This document shows positions 5,884 to 10,208 of a stretch of DNA of 10,208 nt, piece after piece. Positions within the stretch are counted from its first letter, which is position 1. Each line of letters starts with the position of its first letter. The notes under the pieces are model-generated. The model saw nothing but the letters and a program-made list of their open reading frames with translations, searched no databases and was not told where the DNA came from. Made by a program: the position numbers and the translations under genes. Source of the DNA: an uncultured Desulfobacterales bacterium (GTDB lineage Bacteria; Desulfobacterota; Desulfobacteria; Desulfobacterales; JAFDCJ01); NCBI GenBank assembly GCA_945787595.1, contig CALZJV010000298.1, positions 1 to 10,208 on the forward strand. Direction: 5' to 3'.

Positions 5884-6770
5884 AGACCTCCCGTTCACGG
5901 CCCCAGAAGGACGGCATCCCCTTTGCTTTGCCCGATGGCATGACGGCCGTTTGCCTTGACCGCAGTCTTCGCGGAGGGGCAAAACACGGTATTTTTTTAA
6001 TTGAATCTTCGGGAAAAAAATGGGTAATTAAACACTATGATCACAAACGGGATCAACCGCAGCGTCTTCTCACGAATCTAGAAAACTATCTTGGCGGGCG
6101 ATCCGGCAGTTCCCCACAGCGTCGCTTTCGCACCGAGAAGAATGCCCTGAAAATCTGGCGAGAGAATGGATTCGATGTCTTCCGCGAGCCTGATGACCCT
6201 CCGCCCTTTGGTATTGATGCACCGCACTTGGTATTTGAATATGTATCCGGCCAAACGCTGAAACAATATTTTCTTGACCGCAAGATTCCTAAAGCAGATA
6301 AATTAGGGATTTTCAAACGATTTATTCCCGAGTGGGCCAGACGCCATTTTCTGGCCTACACAAACGGAGACCGCTATTTAATTCAAGAACACCCAACCTT
6401 TCAACACGTCTATATGAGTGCTGAAGATCAGCGATTCATTTTCTATGATTTTGAAATCGTTTACACCCATCGTCACCGCCTTCCCGACCTCATCGCCCGT
6501 GAGATTGCCGGTTACATCCGGTCACTGCCGCCCGAAGAGCTTGATGATTACCTGCACATTTTAATCCGTGAGTATCCTCATCCGGAATTTTTGTATTACC
6601 CGTTTAAGTATTTTTTTCGTCACCCAAATCTGCTTTTCAGGCTTTTGTATGCGCTTGATCGTCAAACGCGCCGCAGTCGCCGGCCAAAATCTAAATATAA
6701 CATCGCGATTCGGATTCATGATCACCTCCGTAAAACAACAACGCCAAATATAAATTTGGAGGGGCCCTAA
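5880..6770 (+). CDS. Paralogous LPS-kinase-like protein lacking the catalytic HxxGD motif (putative pseudokinase)
   Basis: This 296-residue protein follows the same plan as the upstream gene. Shared landmarks are the lysine in WVIKHYD (Lys51), RTEKNALKIWRENGFDVF (84-101, Glu86), LVFEYVSG (117-124), FIPEWARRH (148-156) and FYDFEIVYTHR (188-198, Asp190). A matching tail carries YPHPE and HPN motifs. Where the first protein has LVHENGDLKH, this one has LIQEHPTFQH (167-176). The His becomes Gln169, the Gly becomes Pro172 and the catalytic Asp becomes Thr173, while the Lys and the DFE-type Asp remain. From kinase family knowledge, loss of that Asp usually removes or changes phosphotransfer, so it may be a regulatory partner or have another chemistry. 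The start at 5880 overlaps the upstream stop (ATGA) and has no strong ribosome site, consistent with coupling. The frame is intact and the rest well kept, which argues against simple decay. Confidence 0.7.
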   Translation: MKTSRSRPQKDGIPFALPDGMTAVCLDRSLRGGAKHGIFLIESSGKKWVIKHYDHKRDQPQRLLTNLENYLGGRSGSSPQRRFRTEKNALKIWRENGFDVFREPDDPPPFGIDAPHLVFEYVSGQTLKQYFLDRKIPKADKLGIFKRFIPEWARRHFLAYTNGDRYLIQEHPTFQHVYMSAEDQRFIFYDFEIVYTHRHRLPDLIAREIAGYIRSLPPEELDDYLHILIREYPHPEFLYYPFKYFFRHPNLLFRLLYALDRQTRRSRRPKSKYNIAIRIHDHLRKTTTPNINLEGP

Positions 6771-6805
6771 CGTTGCATAACCATCAGGGTTAACTAAGAT
6801 AGATC

Positions 6806-6834
6806 TTGACAAGAAATGCGCACACGCCGTGAAT
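6806..6834 (+). promoter_or_regulatory. Candidate promoter for the FAD-linked dehydrogenase
   Basis: A perfect TTGACA (6806-6811) is followed after 17 bp by GTGAAT (6829-6834), which matches the -10 consensus at only 3 of 6 positions. It lies about 125 bases before the chosen start at 6958. No convincing terminator separates it from the upstream kinase-like pair, so read-through is possible. Confidence 0.3.
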
Positions 6835-6957
6835 GAGAAGGGAGAGACATCGGTTTCCTCCCCATGCATTTTCTCTTGATCCCCCACGCAATTGTTAATA
6901 TACATGGGAGAGATGAATGCGGAATGTAATAAAAACAACCTCACAGGAGTAACACCT

Positions 6958-8337
6958 ATGAAGGAATTTAGCCCGGAACAAAGTTCCGCATTGGCTTCAT
7001 TTGTAGAATCTGACCGCTTTTCAACCGGTCAATCCAACCGGGAGCTCCATCTGCATGATATCTCTCCCCATTATGGAGCCTTGCCGGCCGGAATCATATG
7101 GCCGCTGACCACCGAAGAAGTCGCCGGGATTCTCTCCTGGACTTATGAAAATGATGTTCCCGTCACTCCCTGGGGTGCCGGCACCAGCACAGAGGGCAAC
7201 CCCGTGCCGACGCGCGGCGGACTGGTCATCGATATGACACGAATGAACAAAATCATTGAGGTTCGTCCGCAGGATCTTCAGGCGGACGTCCAGCCGGGAG
7301 TATTGCGCAAGGAATTGAATCGAACGGCCGGCCGACACGGCCTGTTTTTCCCGCCGGACCCGGGGGCCGACGCCACCATCGGAGGAATGATTGCCAACAA
7401 CGCATCCGGCATTCAAACCGTTAAATACGGAGCAACCAAAGACTATGTAATGAAGCTGACGGTGGTTCTGCCCCAGGGCAGGGTGATACATATCGGCTGC
7501 AAGGCGAGCAAATCCTCATCCGGTTACGATCTGACACGGCTGTTTGTCGGATCAGAAGGCACATTGGGAATCGCAACCGAAGCCACCCTCAAACTAACCG
7601 GTATCCCTGCCCATTATCTGGCCACCACAATTAATTTTAAAAACCTCGAAAGTGCATCCGAAGCCGTGGCTGTCCTGATCGGGTCCGGACTGGAACCGGC
7701 GGCACTGGAACTATTACCCCCGGGCCTTATCAGGCTCATGAATCGGGAAAAGAATCTCGGTATTCCGGAAGTGCCTTCTCTTTTTTGTGAATTTCACGGA
7801 ATCAGCAAAACAACGTTACAGGAAACCGCCGATCTTGCAAAAGAATTATGTGAAGGGTGCGGCGCAACCGGCTTCAAATTCGGCATCGAGGAAAAGGATC
7901 GCAGAGAATTGTGGCGCGCCAGACACGAGGCCTGGGAAACCATCCATCGGGCTCACCCCAAGAAAGAAACCCTTATTGTGGACGCAGCCGTTCCCCTGTC
8001 ATGCTATCCGGAGATGATTGTTTTTTCCCAAAATCTAGTAGATGAAAACCATGCCGACGGGTATGTTTTCGGCCATGCCGGTGACGGCAATTTGCATGTG
8101 GTGATGGCGGGGAAGCCGGATGACGAAAAAGAATGGTCGATCCTTGAAAAAATAAATCATGTCATTGTTGAAAAAGCCGTTGAACTCGGAGGCACCTGCA
8201 CGGGAGAACACGGTGTCGGCATCGGAAAACGCAAATTTATGGAATTGGAACACGGCGATAGTTATCAGCTTATGCGCCAAATCAAGGAGCTCATCGATCC
8301 CAAAGGACTGATGAACCCGGGCAAGATATTTATGTAA
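6958..8337 (+). CDS. FAD-linked 2-hydroxyacid dehydrogenase (GlcD / D-lactate dehydrogenase family)
   Basis: This 459-residue flavoprotein would oxidise a D-2-hydroxy acid such as D-lactate or glycolate to the 2-keto acid and pass electrons to the respiratory chain or a partner protein. The N-terminal FAD-binding domain (VAO/PCMH type) shows GAGTSTEG (73-80), DPGADATIGGMIANNASG (134-151) and VGSEGTLGI (197-205). The C-terminal FAD-oxidase domain shows GHAGDGNLH (372-380) and GEHGVGIGKR (416-425), and it closes with MNPGKIFM. The frame is open upstream to 6892, but ATG 6958 is preferred. It has AGGAG 8 bases upstream, and the sequence before it (MLIYMGEMNAE...) is not family-like. No GlcE/GlcF or Fe-S subunit gene follows, so it is a stand-alone enzyme here. 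It converges with the TRAP transporter, with 57 bp between stops. The exact substrate cannot be told from the sequence. Confidence 0.92.
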   Translation: MKEFSPEQSSALASFVESDRFSTGQSNRELHLHDISPHYGALPAGIIWPLTTEEVAGILSWTYENDVPVTPWGAGTSTEGNPVPTRGGLVIDMTRMNKIIEVRPQDLQADVQPGVLRKELNRTAGRHGLFFPPDPGADATIGGMIANNASGIQTVKYGATKDYVMKLTVVLPQGRVIHIGCKASKSSSGYDLTRLFVGSEGTLGIATEATLKLTGIPAHYLATTINFKNLESASEAVAVLIGSGLEPAALELLPPGLIRLMNREKNLGIPEVPSLFCEFHGISKTTLQETADLAKELCEGCGATGFKFGIEEKDRRELWRARHEAWETIHRAHPKKETLIVDAAVPLSCYPEMIVFSQNLVDENHADGYVFGHAGDGNLHVVMAGKPDDEKEWSILEKINHVIVEKAVELGGTCTGEHGVGIGKRKFMELEHGDSYQLMRQIKELIDPKGLMNPGKIFM

Positions 8338-8394
8338 AATGAGAGCACTTTGTATTCGAGGTAGTTCCAACCGTCTGCGACACCAGTGCAGGTC

Positions 8395-9711
8395 TTATTT
8401 AAAAAGCAAGTTGGGCAACCACAGTGCAAGCTGGGGGAAGAAGAGGAGAAGCGCCAAACCCACACACTGCAGGATCATAAACTCCATCATTCCCCGATAG
8501 ATATCTGACAGTTCCCAGGCAGGTGCAACTCCCTTGAGATAGTATGCGGCCATAGCAACCGGTGGAGAGAGAAAGGCTGTTTGTAAATTGACCGCCACCA
8601 GAGTGGCAAACCACACCAGATTGAATCCCAGTTTTTGGACCACAGGGTAAAATATGGGAACAAAGATCAGGACGATGGCCGGCCATTCCAGGGGCCAGCC
8701 CAGAATGAAGATCACCACCATCAAAATCACCATCATGACCATCGGTGAAACTTGAAGTGAAAGCATGGTGTTGGTGATCAGGGTGGCTGTCCCCAACCGC
8801 GCAAATACCGATCCATAGATGTTGGAGGCTACCGCCAGAAACAGGATCATACTGGAGGTCTGGAGGGTCTTGAGGCCTGCGCCTCTCAAATTCGTCCAGT
8901 TCAGGCGACCGTAACATGCGGTTAGAATTATCGACCCGGTAGCCGCCATGGCAGCACCTTCGGTGGGTGTCGCCAGCCCGGCGATGATGCTTCCCAGAGA
9001 AGCGAAGATAATGGCCCCCAGCGGAACGATACCCGACAAAAATTCTTTCAAGATCTGGGCGTACGATGTCGGCCGCTGGTCCTCAGGTAGGCGCGGACCC
9101 AGCTTGGGGTTGATGTAACATCTGAGCAGGGTATAGCCAATGAAAAGACCGGAGAGGATGAGACCCGGAACAATTGCCGCCATGAACAGTTGAACGACTG
9201 AAACCCCCAGTACCGGCCCGAGGACAACTAACATGACGCTGGGCGGAATCAGAATCCCCAGACATCCGCCGGCTGTGATCACCCCGGCCGACAGCGCCGT
9301 GTTGTACCGGCTCTTCATCATCTCCGGAGCGGCCAAGAGCCCGATGACCGTCACCGAGGCACCGATAATGCCGGTGGCCGTGGCAAACACGGTGGCCGTC
9401 AAGAGGACCCCGAGGTACAGTGAGCCCCGGATGCGGGCAAAAATAAACTGGAATGCCTTGAAAAGACGTTCCATCAGGCCGGCCTGCTCGAGCATGTGTC
9501 CCATAAAGACAAATAACGGGACTGCCGCCAGGGTCTCTTCCTTCATCAGCCCGAGGGTTTGAAAATACATGAGGTAAAAGACATTTTTGCCGAAACCGAT
9601 ATAGCCGAAAACAAAGCCAAGGATGACCAGGGTAAACGCGATGGGAAATCCGATAAAAATACCTGTAAGAAGCGCTCCCAAAAGGACCAGGCCAAGATGT
9701 TCCGGACTCAT
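8395..9711 (-). CDS. dctM: TRAP transporter large permease subunit (DctM family)
   Basis: This 438-residue, very hydrophobic inner-membrane protein is the ion-coupled channel subunit of a tripartite ATP-independent periplasmic transporter. It has a dozen or so hydrophobic segments. DctM hallmarks are the LAAVPLFVFMGHMLEQAG region (61-78), the glycine/alanine/threonine-rich ATVFATATGIIGASVTVIG (106-124), AGGCLGILIPPS (147-158) and ATPTEGAAMAA in the second half, followed by FLSPPVAMAAYYLKGVAP near the end. The start was set at ATG 9711 rather than GTG 9717. It overlaps the dctQ stop as ATGA, and the AGGAAGG site is properly spaced for it. Length is in the normal range. The family imports carboxylates such as C4-dicarboxylates, 2-keto or hydroxy acids; specificity lies in the DctP binding protein, which is not in the window. 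Confidence 0.93.
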   Translation of the reverse strand: MSPEHLGLVLLGALLTGIFIGFPIAFTLVILGFVFGYIGFGKNVFYLMYFQTLGLMKEETLAAVPLFVFMGHMLEQAGLMERLFKAFQFIFARIRGSLYLGVLLTATVFATATGIIGASVTVIGLLAAPEMMKSRYNTALSAGVITAGGCLGILIPPSVMLVVLGPVLGVSVVQLFMAAIVPGLILSGLFIGYTLLRCYINPKLGPRLPEDQRPTSYAQILKEFLSGIVPLGAIIFASLGSIIAGLATPTEGAAMAATGSIILTACYGRLNWTNLRGAGLKTLQTSSMILFLAVASNIYGSVFARLGTATLITNTMLSLQVSPMVMMVILMVVIFILGWPLEWPAIVLIFVPIFYPVVQKLGFNLVWFATLVAVNLQTAFLSPPVAMAAYYLKGVAPAWELSDIYRGMMEFMILQCVGLALLLFFPQLALWLPNLLFK

Positions 9712-10208
9712 AACCACCTTCCTCGTGTACCTGCATACAGGCTTTTTAACAACTCAGAGACCCCTTGGATCATGAGCATAGCAGCTGCAACCGGAATGAC
9801 CGTTTTGAACGGATACAGGGGAGGACGCCACGGGCTAACGACAGATTCTTCCATAATTTCCCAGGATTGGAGGGCTTCTATGCCTCCGAACCAGAAAAAG
9901 AGGATCATCCCCGGGAAGAAAAAGAAAATGTAGAGGAAAGCGTCAACCCTTCCCTGCCAGCGGACAGAGAATTTTTCATAGAAAACGTCGGTGCGGATGT
10001 GCCCTCCCTTGTAAAGGCAGTAAGCCGCCCCCAGCATGAAATGGCTTCCGTAAAGCATATAGGATGTGTCATAGGCCCATTTGGTGGGAGCGTCGAACAC
10101 ATAGCGGGCAATGACCTCGTAGGTCAGCCCGCCGATCAGGGGAAATATCATCAGCATGAATATCTTGCCCGAGAGTTCCCCGACGTAGGTGTCAATCAAG
10201 CGTATGGT
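9708..10208 (-). CDS. dctQ: TRAP transporter small permease subunit (DctQ family), start beyond the right edge
   Basis: This is the small, four-helix membrane subunit that partners DctM. The 166 visible residues include the conserved YEVIARYVFDAPTKWAYD near the first helix, GAAYCLYKGGHIRTDVFYEKF, a long hydrophobic run (FLYIFFFFPGMILFFWFGG) and SPWRPPLYPFKTVIPVAAA before the last helix. These are standard DctQ signatures. The frame is open through the window edge (TIR before the TTG at 10199), and the family usually has a few more residues before LIDTYVGEL. The real start is therefore probably outside the window, although TTG 10199 cannot be excluded. The TGA stop overlaps the dctM ATG by 4 bases. 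A dctP gene would be expected further upstream on the minus strand. Confidence 0.9.
   Translation of the reverse strand, partial: TIRLIDTYVGELSGKIFMLMIFPLIGGLTYEVIARYVFDAPTKWAYDTSYMLYGSHFMLGAAYCLYKGGHIRTDVFYEKFSVRWQGRVDAFLYIFFFFPGMILFFWFGGIEALQSWEIMEESVVSPWRPPLYPFKTVIPVAAAMLMIQGVSELLKSLYAGTRGRWL

Noticed and set aside
4699..6774. CCCTAACGTT present at both 4699-4708 and 6765-6774
   Set aside because: A shared 10-mer is expected by chance in 10 kb, and the second copy overlaps the 3' end of a coding sequence.
6835..6875. Terminator after the kinase-like pair (GGGAG/CTCCC with outer GAGAA/TTCTC)
   Set aside because: The stem is short and interrupted, the loop is long, and no T-tract follows.
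6892..6957. A longer N-terminus for the FAD-linked dehydrogenase
   Set aside because: The extra 22 residues are not family-like, and a well-spaced AGGAG precedes the ATG at 6958.
8338..8394. Bidirectional terminator between the converging genes
   Set aside because: Only a 4-bp CTGC/GCAG stem is visible and there is no T-tract on either strand.

Overview
The window looks like a chromosomal segment from a Gram-negative bacterium, most likely a Desulfobacterota-type sulfate reducer or relative. That assignment is an inference from gene content (MacB-type ABC permeases, a TRAP transporter next to a D-lactate/glycolate-type dehydrogenase, LPS-kinase-like genes) and from two kinds of non-coding repeat: GACAGGATTTACAGGAT and the AACCAATC octamer. 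No rRNA, tRNA, CRISPR array, transposase or phage gene is visible.

Region 1 (1-2392, minus strand) is a MacB/LolCDE-like ABC transport locus read right to left. It has an intact ATPase (2392-1718), then a first permease (1698-503), then the start of a second permease that leaves the left edge (138-1). The first permease is broken. Its two halves are in different frames, and about 13 codons expected at the junction near 985-997 are missing. The 364-bp gap between the permeases holds two inverted repeats. A strong minus-strand terminator hairpin lies only about 10 bp upstream of the ATPase start codon.

Region 2 (2393-2926) is non-coding. It contains a 142-bp MITE-like structure (2772-2913) with 17-bp imperfect inverted arms, one lying in an 8-nt tandem repeat, and two perfect hairpins inside. 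It lies 13 bp beyond the stop codon of region 3's exporter.

Region 3 (2927-4645, minus) is an MsbA-type ABC exporter half-transporter. It is cut off just after the D-loop and so lacks the His switch and the C-terminal end.

Region 4 (4646-6770) is a 395-bp divergent intergenic region followed by two paralogous plus-strand genes with a 4-nt ATGA overlap. Both resemble LPS/Kdo-kinase-like (InaA/WaaP-type) proteins. The first keeps a recognisable HxNGD catalytic loop. In the second the His, Gly and Asp of that loop are replaced (QEHPT), so the pair looks like a kinase plus a pseudokinase. This is the most interesting feature of the window.

Region 5 (6771-10208) carries a plus-strand FAD-linked dehydrogenase of the GlcD/D-lactate dehydrogenase family. 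It converges on a minus-strand TRAP transporter, with dctQ (partial at the right edge) overlapping dctM by ATGA. An inferred link is uptake of a 2-hydroxy acid or another carboxylate by the TRAP system and oxidation of a hydroxy acid by the FAD enzyme.

Overall, two of the transporter genes are damaged and both lie beside repeat-like sequence. This suggests a locus undergoing decay or rearrangement, or local assembly errors at the repeats.
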